Made by a program: the position numbers and the translations under genes
Assembly: GCF_954871325.1 (NCBI RefSeq)
Contig: NC_088775.1
Coordinates: forward strand, 49,329,561-49,393,560
DNA length: 64,000 bases
Direction: 5' to 3'
Source: Gordionus sp. m RMFG-2023
Taxonomy: Eukaryota > Nematomorpha > Gordioida > Chordodea > Parachordodidae
The notes under the pieces: generated by a model
What the model saw: only the letters and a program-made list of their open reading frames with translations
Told to the model about the DNA's origin: nothing
Database searches by the model: none
In this document: positions 1-9,711 of the stretch, in pieces
How positions within the stretch are numbered: the stretch's first letter is position 1
How the letters are laid out: each line of letters starts with the position of its first letter

Positions 1-2
1 TG

Positions 3-1025
3 CAAGAAAATGATTTCCAAAAACTCCAATTAAATGTATAAATGATTTAATATTGAAATCTCAAATTTAACCAAGATTCGCCTAAGTTTTCTCCTAAGGA
101 ATTATCAATGTTTTATTAACAATACTAATTATTTTTATTAATTTAATTTAAAATTTTTTTTTAGAATCTTAACTTGAGTTTATCGCAACAACACGGTCGA
201 CTTTTGAACATCGCAAACAAAATTAAATCCATGACCCGTAAATACAAAGAACTTAAACATCGCTTTTTGCAAGTTCGCTATTTCGGAATTTTATAAAAAA
301 TAAATAACATATATTATCCTAATATTGTTTTATAATTTCATCTGATTATATTCTGAACATAAATCAAGGTAAAATGTGTGCAAGACTCGAAACGATTATA
401 TAACATACCAATTCAAATATTTGAGGTTCAATTGCGCGCCAAATTGGAAAGTTTATACAATGAATTGAATTCCAACGATCAGATACAGGTAAGTTTGATA
501 TATTGCAAATAGAGGATCGGGGGAAAATATTTTCAGGCCGGTAGGTAATTTTTACAAAATAAATTATAGGTCAGACATATTGTCAATATATTTTTATGGG
601 TTGAGCTGGTTCTGAATTTACAATTTTTTTTAAAAAACAGAAAAATGCAAATTTCTGACTATATTTTCCATCGTGCTAATTTGATCTAATTATTCATCAA
701 TCTCAGGGTTTATGGAAGGTAATTAATGCTCAAAAGCAAATCCTTGAAATTGGTTCTCATAAATCATTGCATAAACCTATGGATGGCTTTTCCAAAGAGG
801 ACAATGGTGTGAAACGGGAGTTTGAGTCTAAATTTTTGAAGGAATTTAACACGGTTCAAATTATTTAATAAATAATAATTTTTTACACCATTTAATAAAA
901 CTTTATGTATATAGTTTATAACAAATCAACAAGAATCTTTGAATTATCTAGCTCACATTCTTAAAGAGGACAGCAGAGATTTGGCTTTCATGAAAAAAAT
1001 TTTGATTGAAACAAATCAAGTCTAA
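3..1025 (+). CDS. Nup54: Nucleoporin Nup54, C-terminal exons (partial, spliced)
   Basis: I read five exons: about 3-35, 165-272, 369-488, 707-853 and 915-1025 (TAA at 1023-1025). All introns are GT-AG and all junctions are phase 0; exon lengths of 108, 120 and 147 nt keep one frame. The peptide has the features of the Nup54 C-terminal helical region, which in animals forms the Nup62-Nup58-Nup54 coiled-coil trimer of the central pore channel: YKELKHRFLQ next to the known SHRTLQV segment, IQIFEVQLRAKLESLYNEL next to human IQADEEQLRVQLDTIQGEL, and a C-terminus with LNYLAHILKED next to LSHLISIIKDD. The FG-repeat N-terminal part must lie left of the window. The donor after exon 2 (GTTCGC) is non-standard, so that junction is less certain than the others. 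An AATAAA at about 1384 could be the poly(A) signal. The family assignment is from remembered family sequence, not a search. Confidence 0.8.
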
Positions 1026-1636
1026 TTTGTTATATCAATTCTAATACATTTATTTGTATAGTAAAAGTTATAAATTAGTTGTATTGATTGTTAAATATAT
1101 GTATATATTGGAAATGGAAAGTAATTTGTTATATTTTTATAAAAATGTTATTAAAACAATTTTTTTTATATTTCTTATGATTTAGATACATCCCTCCACT
1201 ATCTGAATTTCAAATTTTGGAAATTAAAAATATTTCAGAATTTAGTAAGATATTTTTTAACTCGAATACTACGTTTGAATATAAACATACTTATGATCTA
1301 GTTATTTAATTAAAATAATTTTACGAAAATATAAAAAGTAAAAATTATTTAGAGATTAGCTTTATTTTCCTTTAAGTGTTAACAATAAATAAGCACATTC
1401 AATTTAATATTTAGCCATTTCTTCTAATTCATTTTCAATCTCTCTGTACATCTAACAGGCAATTTAGATCTCAAAAAAGTAGAAATATTTATGAGCTCCG
1501 ACTCGCTAGCCAGATTCTCTTTCTTTAGAATTAATAGTTCTAAATTATGTTTTTTTACAATAACTTTGATAATTCAATGTTTATTTTTTTTTCTATTTAT
1601 TACAAAATATGTTGAGATGAATATGATACTTATATT
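1026..1636. other. Nup54 downstream flank, no gene seen
   Basis: AT-rich sequence after the Nup54 stop with no coding signal or repeat that I recognise. It ends at the target duplication CTTATATT (1629-1636) of the next element. Confidence 0.6.
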
Positions 1637-2524
1637 TAGTGCTGTAAACGTCTACAAAAAAGAAACGCGTTACCGTTACTCGTTACCTTTTTTAAAAAGG
1701 AACGTGCTTTACCGAATTTTCAAAAGTAACGGACTACTCGTTACTTAAAAAAATTAAATATATACAAAAATAATATTTATTTTTTTCCGATAATATATAA
1801 TAAAATAAAACTATACAAAAAGAATATATAAGATCGTTTTATAAAAAAAATTTTCTTATATATAATTATAAGATAACATCTTTATTTATCAATTTTTTAT
1901 TTATTTTTAGCAACAATTGATTTCAAAATTTTGATTTATTGCTCAACACAGCTGGTTAAATAATGGGATGTTATATATAGTATTTTAATAATAAATAAAA
2001 TCTATAATGAGATTCTCTGTAAAATTTTATTATTGGATAAATCTTGGCTACACCACTATTCCATATATATATTAATTAAATAAAGTTTTTAAATTATTCT
2101 TTAAATTTATTAACAATTATAGTCAAACCAATAGCAATACTTAAACAAGATAGAAGATATAAAATACTAAATATAATACTTTGAACAAATACCAATATTT
2201 TGTTAATCTTGGGTTTTTAATGTTGGTTCCCTGCCCAATACTGTAGTATAATTTAATTGCTTATATTTAGGGCTGTGCCGATCCACATATTTTTCACCGA
2301 TCCCATCTGATATTGCTTCAAAACCGATTCGATATTTATATTGATTTTTCACCACCCCCCTTTGAATCAAATGTAATTAAGAAATATATTTTTTATGCAA
2401 AATATCAAATTATGCATTTAATTTAATTTTTTTAATTAAAACTATAATTAAAAAACATGCATTTGATAATATATCCATATTATGTTGATATGAATTATAA
2501 AATTGTATTTAATATATAAAATTA

Positions 2525-2640
2525 TATTAGATATTTTTTAATAAATACAAGAGCCTCTAAATTTTCTGGCAATAAGCTTCTACGATATGGAGTATCTATA
2601 TCCCCTGCCGTACTGAAGGTAAACTCAGATTTCCGTAGAT
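2525..2640 (-). pseudogene. hAT transposase C-terminal fragment
   Basis: The minus strand reads a short run containing FSTAGDIDTPYRRSLLPENL and then EALVFIKKYL. This is the conserved end of the hAT dimerisation domain (family pattern FSxAGxxxxxxRxxLxPENxExLxFLKxN). Only about 35 codons survive and no upstream catalytic domain is recognisable. It is the only coding relic of the 2269-3472 element and fixes its coding direction as minus. Confidence 0.75.
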
Positions 2641-2693
2641 AACGCATTTTGCAAAATTATCTTTGTCTTGTAAAATATTTCCATAATTCAGAT

Positions 2694-3104
2694 TAGTGAT
2701 CTGCATCGGGCCTAATTTTTCAAGCCCTACCCAAAATTTTTTTTAGAAAAGTTTTGCCGGCCCTGCCCGAACCCGAAATTTTTTTAAAAAGTTTTGCCGA
2801 CCCGAACCCGAAATTTTTTTAAAAAAATTTACCGACCCAGCCGAGCCCGAATTTATTTAAATATAGAAATTAATCTTTATAATTACTCAAAATAAAAGAC
2901 ATATGTTATATGTCGTTTAGTTCAATATATAAAATCAAATATTTTTATTTTACATCAAAAATTCAATATAAAATTGATAAATTTAGATATATTTAAAAAA
3001 ATTCCAAAGTCCGACCTGACCCGGCCGATTTTTTTAAAAAAATATTAGGCTTGGTCCGAACCCAATTATTTTAAATTGAACTAGCTCGAGCCCGCAGATC
3101 TCTA
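2694..3104. mobile_element. GC-block hAT MITE, copy A
   Basis: The ends are TAGTGATCTGCATCGGGC at 2694 and the inverted TAGAGATCTGCGGGC read from 3104. An exact 8-bp duplication ATTCAGAT lies at 2686-2693 and 3105-3112. The interior is very AT-rich except for regularly spaced GGCCCGAACCCGAAATTTTT-like blocks near both ends. There is no coding capacity. It sits inside the 2269-3472 hAT, so it is the third and youngest layer here. Confidence 0.85.
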
Positions 3105-4043
3105 ATTCAGATACCATATTTAAAAAAATTCTTTTATTTAAATTAAAAATAATAAAATTGGCTTTATTATTTAAAAAGATTTAAAATAATTAAAACTTTG
3201 GGTGTTCCTTTCTATTTTTATAAAGATATCTTTAAAAATATTATTAATCTATTTTAAAAAATAAAATTTAGAGGTGTTGTGCATTTGCATTGTTTAAAAA
3301 AAAATTATTTAGAAAATATTATAATGTAAAATAAATACATAACATAAATAACAAAAAAAAGAAAAGTAAAAAGACCGGATCGGTTTTTACAGGTATGGGC
3401 CCGATCTGATGTTTTTGGAAAACGTTAAATATTGGAGCCGATTCTATCCGATATTTAATATTAACACAGCCCTTATATTTTAATTCCATGATTAAGCTTT
3501 TCAAATTATCATGAAAGAATATTCTATTATTAAAGTATAATTTTATCTTTTTACCTTGAAATGCTTTTTTAAGTTTGAACTGCTGGACATTGTGGTTGAA
3601 ATATTTGTGTTGGGATATAATTTACATTTACAAAGTGTAGACTTCCATTTATATTGGTTTAAAATATATTTCAAATTGTGACCAGAGAAGGGTTAAATCA
3701 TCTGAAGAAGTACTAATGACATAATATTCTTAAACTAAATTATAAGAAAAATAATATTATTATTAACATTTACTTTGAATTTGTGAATATTAATTTCGAC
3801 AGAAATATAACAACGAGAATTTAAAATAAAAATGAAAGAAGTGGTTGATATGAATTAAAACTCGGCTTAAATTATTTATATTAGAAATTAAAAAATAATT
3901 TGATACAATAAAATATGTTTTGCTTTTTGTTGATATTTTTTAAGAAAAAATATAAAGTAACGTTTTGCGTTACTCGTTACCTCTAGAAGAAGGTAACGAA
4001 TGACGTTACTTTTTTTACGTTACTTCACAGCACTACTTATATT

Positions 4044-4971
4044 AAATAAAATAAAACTTGTTTAAACCAATTTCCAATTGTAAAAAGAATATAAAATCGA
4101 CTATCTCAGGATTAATATGCTTTCATCTTAATTGCGGCTTGCAGTTGAAAAAAATCTAATTACCCACTGGGCTAATCTGAGTCTAGTTTCCAATTGAAAA
4201 TTGACTCGAGCCAACTTATGTTTGAGATAGTTGGCTCGTTAGCTTTCCTAGTTTTGTCGTCCTCAAATTAAGCTAGTATTTTTACTATAATTATTAATTT
4301 ACCCATCAATTGATTATTTTATCCGACTCCGGCACATTCGATTTAGCTCAATTTGACTTAACCAGACCCAATTTGACTAATGCGGTCGAATTGGACCTAA
4401 TACGATGGCTGTATTTACTTTTAGATTTTTAAAACTTACGTACATTTATCTAGATAATTTTATTAAAAGTATATTCCTTTTGGCTTAAGTCGGAGTAATT
4501 TTTCTACTAGATATTTGTTTTGAGTCGGGATAAGTCTACTCCACTTAACTGTTTAAATTAACAATCATTCTTTCTTTCTCCTTGATTGAATATTAAGGGG
4601 GGGGGGGTATTAGATTCTTTATTTAAGTTTTCTATCATAAATGCAATTTAATATTATTTTCTTATTCCTTTTGATCGCTTTTATTACGATTTATTGTATG
4701 AGAAAAACGTCAGACTACAGATACTTTTATTTTTAGGAATTGACTTCATTTGTGATTTTTTTTTGAGATTATGCTAACCTTAAATAATACTTTCTTTTTG
4801 ACAGATGTTTATCCCAAGGCTATGAACCCTCGTTCTAAAAAAAAGGGCTTAGCAGTGGTTCAGGAAACGGAGTTCAGAAAAATAAGGACTTATAAAAATT
4901 TAGTAAAAATAAACAGAAACACGATTGTTTTTAAAATTTATTTTAGTATTCATAAAATAGTTTATTATAAC
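4044..4971. other. Intergenic stretch with an 11-base poly-G run
   Basis: Between two transposons. It holds a run of 11 G at 4597-4607 and, near its right end, the weak candidate exon listed separately. No other structure was recognised. Confidence 0.4.
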
Positions 4972-4974
4972 TAG
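4771..4974 (+). CDS. Unassigned candidate exon, weak
   Basis: A 67-codon open frame follows a pyrimidine-rich stretch ending ACAG at 4804, which looks like a splice acceptor. The first part after it (VYPKAMNPRSKKKGLAVVQ) is less AT-biased in amino-acid use than random frames here; the rest turns into N/I/K-rich sequence as expected of non-coding DNA. I do not recognise a family with any confidence. It could be a chance frame. Confidence 0.15.
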   Translation: MLTLNNTFFLTDVYPKAMNPRSKKKGLAVVQETEFRKIRTYKNLVKINRNTIVFKIYFSIHKIVYYN

Positions 4975-5014
4975 CAAAGTTGGTATCTAGATCATCTAGA
5001 TATTGTATATAAAT

Positions 5015-5855
5015 CAGAGGGCAGGGCCTGAAATTTTTTTTTAAAAATACCCGGGCAGGGCCGGGCCGTATTTTTTTTAAAAATTTAAACAACATGAATT
5101 ATTATATTCGTCAATTAGATATGGTTATAATGATTATATATAGTTATGATTAATATAATGTTTGGTGAAAGTTAACACTCATAGTATCTATTACATAATA
5201 AAATTATAGTTTTCCTGCCATGGAATAAATACCCAAAGGATTAAATACATTATTATATAATATATATGTTATATTTTTTATTAAAAATATCATTTTTATT
5301 TTTTTTTACTAAATATCTGTTTAGAATAAAAAAAAAAAATTTATTGTTGTTAAACGGCTCGTTTTGAGCCGATTTTTAAAATCAGCTAACTAAGTTTTTT
5401 ATCCAGAAAAATATTATGCAAGCCTGAAAATTTTGCTCATAGAAGGAGCAATGGTTTAGACATATAGTATCGAAATTTCGAGGCTTAGTCAATATTTTTC
5501 TGGCGAAAATATTGAGTTAGCCGTTTTTAAAAATCGGCTCAAAACGAGCCGCTTAACAACATTAGCTAATATACTTGCTTATTAAATGATAATACTCGCC
5601 GAAAAATATGATAAAATACCAAATAATTAATTTTTTGAATGTACCAGGTCGAATATAATTTTTAAAAATTCCGAGCCGGGCCTAGAAAATTTTTTTTTAA
5701 ATCTAGGCCGGGCCGGGCCCCAAAAAATTTTTTTTTAAATATTCGGGCCGGGCCCCGGGCCGGGCCGTAAAAAATTTTTGGAAAATAAATCCGGGCCGGG
5801 CCGAAAATTTTTTAATCTGGGCCGGCCGTACAAATGGTACCTCTGCAGGTCTCTG
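5015..5855. mobile_element. GC-block hAT MITE with CAGAG ends
   Basis: It starts CAGAGGGCAGGGCC at 5015 and ends GGTCTCTG at 5855, with an exact 8-bp duplication ATATAAAT at 5007-5014 and 5856-5863. Both arms hold GGGCCGGGCC blocks separated by A/T runs. The GC-block style matches the TAGNGATCTGCA MITEs, but the terminal bases are CAGAG. A foldback element interrupts its middle (5345-5561). Confidence 0.8.
5345..5561. repeat. Foldback (near-complete hairpin) element
   Basis: The left arm TGTTGTTAAACGGCTCG runs on through TTTTGAGCCGATTTTTAAAA. It is matched in inverted order by TGTTGTTAAGCGGCTCG read from 5561. The pairing continues inwards (CAGAAAAATATT, AAGCCT, AAATTT), so almost all of the 217 bp can fold back. 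No coding. It lies inside the 5015-5855 MITE, so it arrived later. Confidence 0.8.
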
Positions 5856-6732
5856 ATATAAATATAAAAATGTGGTATCTGTGTCTAGATAGGATTTTTT
5901 AAGTATCTGTGTCTAGATATTATTTTAGAGGTATCTGTATCTGTTTTTAGATACTTTCAAAATATTTGATATGTTTTTATTTAACGCTTTTTTATATTAT
6001 AAAAAAAATACTTGAATGCAAAATTTATTTTATTTAATATGAGCGTATAATTTAAATATATATATGTTAAAAAAATATTAAGACTACTATAATAAAAAAT
6101 TATATTATATATAAAATATTAAAACTTATATATAAAAAAAAATATATAACTATTCATTAAATATTATGTCGAGTTTCAATAAACCAGACAAATTTTGATA
6201 CTACAATCTGACTTAAGGAATCTGCCATTTTTATTTACAATGAAATTGGTTAATTTTATTTATACTAATTTAAAAATTTTTTTTTAGATTAATATTCATA
6301 GTTATGAAGAGGAAGAAGTAATAATCAATGAAGCATCAACAAGTAAAGACCGTTTTTCTATGGCTAATTTATAGAGCATATTTTGAAATAATATCTCAAA
6401 ATAAAGAAATCAATCTGATGGTAAAATGTTTGCACATCTACCAAAAAATACTAAAATCTCAGTTAACATTACCTCAACTTGCAACATTAAAACATTTAAG
6501 GGTATAGATACTAAATAAATGTTTACAGAGAAAACATCAAACACTGTTAATGAAAATAAAAAAAAGGGGAGGAGAATAAATCAATTAGAGAAAATATTGG
6601 CCTAGGCTCCCACTGATTTTTTTTTGCCAAGAGACCTCAGACTTTAACCCAAACCACTTTAGATAATAATTTTTTCAAAAATTAATCCTGATATTTTAGT
6701 ATTTTAAAGAATATCCTAATATAAAGTTGTTA

Positions 6733-6843
6733 TTCATAAAATATAACATCACAATCCCTTCAAGCGCTCCGGTAGAAAGACTTTTTAGTGTAGCTAAAAA
6801 TGTCTCTGCCTTTATAACCAAAATTTTGAAAATATTTTATTAA
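6733..6843 (+). pseudogene. hAT transposase C-terminal fragment
   Basis: Thirty-six codons and a stop reading [20 protein letters not shown] then AKNV. This is the hAT dimerisation motif (IPxSAxxERxFSxAGxxxxxxR). The same words recur in the fragment at 44217-44384 (FIKYNIAIPPSAPIERVFSI), so the two belong to one family. The usual RxxLxxENxExLxxLK tail is lost here. Upstream codons are not recognisable. Confidence 0.75.
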
Positions 6844-7126
6844 TGAAATCTAATAATTATTTATATTCATTTAATCAATTGTCATATATTATATTAAAAT
6901 CTAAAATCATTATTTTAGTTATATTTTGATAAATGTGATATCGAGTCAATAAATTTTTTAGCTCATTTCATGAATTTTCAAAATAGAATCCTAATGTAGG
7001 TTTATGCAAATCTTATATAAGAGTTAATAAAAATGTATCTGTATCTAGATACATTTTTAAAATTGTATTTGTATCTATATAACTTTAAAGATGATGCATC
7101 TGTATCTAGATAACTTTTTAGACGAT

Positions 7127-8129
7127 CTGCATAAGCTTCAACGGTAATCTTCTTTCAAATGAGCTTTCCTAGACATATTCTTCCCCTTATTTTCTTCTCG
7201 TTTTATGGTATATTTCTTTATTTTTTGGTTTGGATTAACCTACTTTTGTATATTTACTCCTATATTATTATAATTTATTAATGATATTTGATTGTTAAGT
7301 GAAAAAGTATTTAATAAAATCCAAGAAACAATAGATATTCCTAAAATATATATTATCTAAGATAAAAATGATTTTTAAGAAGTGGCGGTAAAATATTATC
7401 ATCAAAATTATTCCATGAAAACTGATTTTTACTAAAAAAAAATTAATATAGAAAATAAAAAAACCAATTCCTGAGATCTAAATAGTTCGGGTTCAATAAA
7501 ATCACGAGGGCTCGGGTTCTTAGCCCGCTTTATCCTAATAAAAGAAGTTAGTTTTTTTTAAAATTATATCCATTTATTTAATTCAAATATAAAATTATGT
7601 TCCAAGCAGAAACTATAATATAATTTAAAAAAACGCTCAATGGAATTGGTACTACAAGTTCCTAAAAAAACACGAATAATTATGTTTTATAATTTGAATT
7701 CTTTTGTTTTAAAAAATAAAATTCCTTGGATTCTGATGTAGGGGCTTTTATTTTGCCACCCATATTTTTTACAAAATTTAAAGTTCCTCTATGTCCTAGG
7801 GAAGAGATAAAAAACATAATCTTGTTAATTTCAATTTTTTTTTTCAGCTATATCAACCGGATTATAATTTAAATTTTTTTAGAAATGAAGATACTCATGT
7901 CAAATTAAAAATTTACCTAAAGACCAAGGTACATTTAAACCATCTAGCCTTAGGACATCCAATTCGGTGTCATGGCAACTCAGTGGCATAGCGACGGGAG
8001 AGGCTCCCAGAGGAAAAAAAATGCAGATTGTTAAAAACTTCAAAAATTATTTTATATTCAAATAAATACCTCAATAAAATAATATTTTAATATTAAGTTT
8101 TGTTTGAATATGAATAAATGTTTTCTGAT
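7127..8129. other. AT-rich stretch, no gene seen
   Basis: No coding signal was recognised. A short GTGGCATAGCGACGGGAG segment near 7983 recalls the ends of the GGCGTAGCCAGG repeat family but is too short to assign. Confidence 0.4.
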
Positions 8130-8137
8130 GTTTATAT

Positions 8138-8416
8138 TAGTGATCTGGGCTCGGCCCGAATTTTTTTTTATAAAGTTTTACCCGGCCTGACACGAACCCG
8201 AATTTTTTTAAAAAAAATTTTGCCAGCCCTAACCGAATTTATCTAAATATTGAGATTAATTTTTATAATTACTCAAAATAAACGATATATGTTATTTGGC
8301 GTCTACTTTCTAAAATATAATCACATATTTTTATTTACATAAAAAATTCAACATAAAATTGATTAATTTAGATATATTTTAAAAAATTTCTTAGGCCCGA
8401 CCTTTGCAGATCTCTA
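8138..8416. mobile_element. GC-block hAT MITE, copy C
   Basis: TAGTGATCTGGGCTCGGCC at 8138 and inverted TAGAGATCTGCA from 8416, with an exact 8-bp duplication GTTTATAT at 8130-8137 and 8417-8424. The interior shares the GGCCCGA / A-T run layout and the line ATTAATTTTTATAATTACTC with copies A and D. Non-coding. Confidence 0.85.
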
Positions 8417-8424
8417 GTTTATAT

Positions 8425-8689
8425 TACTGTAAAGATATCATTGATTTATAAAAATTATTTGATATTAATATACTACCAAAAAAAATTAAAGATAGCTTAT
8501 TTAATTTGATACATTTAATTTCGAGAATGGGGGGGGGGGCGGGTTAAAAAAAATTTAGAAACTATGGGCGGGCGGATTAAGGAAATTTAAAATTTATGTT
8601 CAAAAACAAACTAAAGAAAAATCATAATTAATTAAAGGATCAATAACAATATTTCTTTTTATTGTACTAATCATTTTTTTTAAGTGAAG
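8425..8689. other. AT-rich stretch with an 11-base poly-G run
   Basis: Eleven G at 8529-8539 followed by a GGGCGGGCGG-type segment. No coding seen. Confidence 0.4.
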
Positions 8690-9033
8690 AACACTTTACT
8701 ATTTTTTCAACATCTTTTTCTAATTGTTTCTACGATATATAATATCTCGTAATGGATTTCATTGATGTAATACTCGGATGTTCCGTATGCAGAAAAACTC
8801 TTTTTTGAAGTGAGTACGGAATATCTGTCATTCCAAAATAAAAGATGTCATCATTTTCTATTTCATCTGTTCTTGTTTTAAAAGCTTGTAATTCTGTTGC
8901 TTGATTTTGTATATTTGTACCATTTATTAATCTTTGTTGGCTTTTGTTCCCTCGTTGAATATTGGGGTTGAATTCCTTCTTGACTTGGTTCCATTGTTTC
9001 TACTGTTTTATCATCTCCTAGCTCATAGACATA
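8690..9033 (-). mobile_element. Ty3-type LTR-element fossil fragment (integrase N-terminal region)
   Basis: Read on the minus strand, this matches the plus-strand fossil near 19.67-19.88 kb over a long stretch (shared words include TAAATGGTACAAATATACAA and CATCAATGAAATCCA). That region corresponds to the zinc-binding start of a Ty3 integrase. It is broken and only a fragment. It abuts a repeat end and the OTU gene. Confidence 0.7.
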
Positions 9034-9150
9034 GCCGGGGGGGGGCAAGGGGAAATTCCCCCCCCCCTTCAGAAATATATCACTTTTTGTAAATATCATT
9101 TATTAGCTAATAAAAAAATATCCCCATTAGTCCTCCCCCCACTCCCATCT
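9034..9150 (-). repeat. Fragment of the GGCGTAGCCAGG-ended repeat family
   Basis: The stretch AGCTAATAAAAAAATATCCCC through TTAGTCCTCCCCCCACTCCC matches 36705-36755 closely. It includes nine G at 9037-9045 and ten C at 9058-9067. It has replaced or cut the downstream end of the OTU gene on the minus strand. Confidence 0.65.
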
Positions 9151-9656
9151 TAAATAATAATTTGTAAAAATAGCCCTATTTAACATTGTGGCCATCGCCC
9201 TGACTTCTGTGTCAGAAGCCCATATCTGCTGTGTCATTACATTATTTAAGGCATAAGTTTTTATGTCTATTTTTTTGTTCGTGTCGTAAAGATAATTTTC
9301 AATTACCTTTCCCATCTCGGATGTTAGCATAAATTGTGCCAACCATTGCCTGAGAATAACATGGGAATTTTGAGCTCCAGTAAGCTCTACACTAATCGCC
9401 CTAAATTATAGAAAGTAGAATAAAATGAAATTTTATATTAATATGTTTTACCTATAAAAACAATTCCCATCACCTTCAATTTGCACCAGGATGGTGGATT
9501 CCCCAAGTTGTTTCCCATAGTCTACATCCCGACAACGTTTGGGAGGCTTTAGACCATATATTTTAGCATGATATTTTTTCCATACCTTTGTTGTAGGAAA
9601 AAAATATCTAGGAATATTTTCTAATTTATTTATTATCAAAATATCATCATCCAATT
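9127..9656 (-). pseudogene. OTU cysteine-protease exons of the integrase-OTU gene
   Basis: Two minus-strand exons, 9656-9452 and 9400 to about 9127, joined over a 51-nt GT-AG intron inside the arginine codon of GDGNCFYR. GDGNC is the OTU catalytic cysteine motif. The next exon continues AISVELTGAQ, in the place of the usual RALSxxLTGxE, and later has QQIWASDTEVRAMA, matching the family's WGTDVEIxAxA region. OTU enzymes cleave ubiquitin or ubiquitin-like chains. The end with the catalytic histidine is not recognisable; the frame runs into a repeat fragment. Upstream lie the repeated exons (9712-11377) and integrase exons (11400-12701) on the same strand. OTU domains are known passengers in several transposon groups, so this is probably an element gene, not a host gene. 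Confidence 0.75.
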
Positions 9657-9711
9657 CTGTATACGTAATAAATTAAAAAATAAATCAAATATATATCAGA
9701 AATAACATTAC

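Larger units (their letters stand above)
2269..3472 (-). mobile_element. Nested hAT element with AGGGCTGTG ends
   Basis: It begins AGGGCTGTG at 2269 and ends CACAGCCC at 3472, flanked by an 8-bp duplication TTATATTT (2261-2268 and 3473-3480). Subterminal CCGATYC/GGATCGG words occur at both ends. It carries a minus-strand fragment of a hAT transposase C-terminus and a later MITE insertion (2694-3104). It lies entirely inside the 1637-4035 element, so it is the younger of the two. Confidence 0.75.
1637..4035. mobile_element. Outer hAT-type element with TAGTGCTGT ends
   Basis: The ends are TAGTGCTGT at 1637 and its complement ACAGCACTA ending at 4035. They are flanked by an exact 8-bp duplication CTTATATT at 1629-1636 and 4036-4043. 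TAGNG-type ends with 8-bp duplications are the hAT signature. Both subterminal regions carry repeated GTTAC/GTAAC words (for example CGTTACTCGTTACC near 1677 and 3968), plausible transposase-binding sites. Of the 2.4 kb, about 1.2 kb is a second hAT element inserted later (2269-3472). I see no transposase coding of its own, so it is non-autonomous or fully decayed. Confidence 0.8.
4972..7126 (+). mobile_element. hAT remnant with repeated TATCTAGATA subterminal words
   Basis: The left side (TAGCAAAGTTGGTATCTAGAT, about 4973) and right side (inverted CTAAAAAGTTATCTAGAT, about 7126) resemble each other. Both subterminal regions repeat TATCTGTATCTAGATA-like words (5873-5960 and 7030-7120). In between lies a plus-strand hAT transposase C-terminus (6733-6843). 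No convincing target duplication was found, so the outer limits are approximate. A GC-block MITE (5015-5855) was inserted into its left end. Confidence 0.55.

Noticed and set aside
1491-1748. 85-codon frame near Nup54
   Set aside because: It crosses the left boundary of the outer hAT element and has AT-driven composition only.
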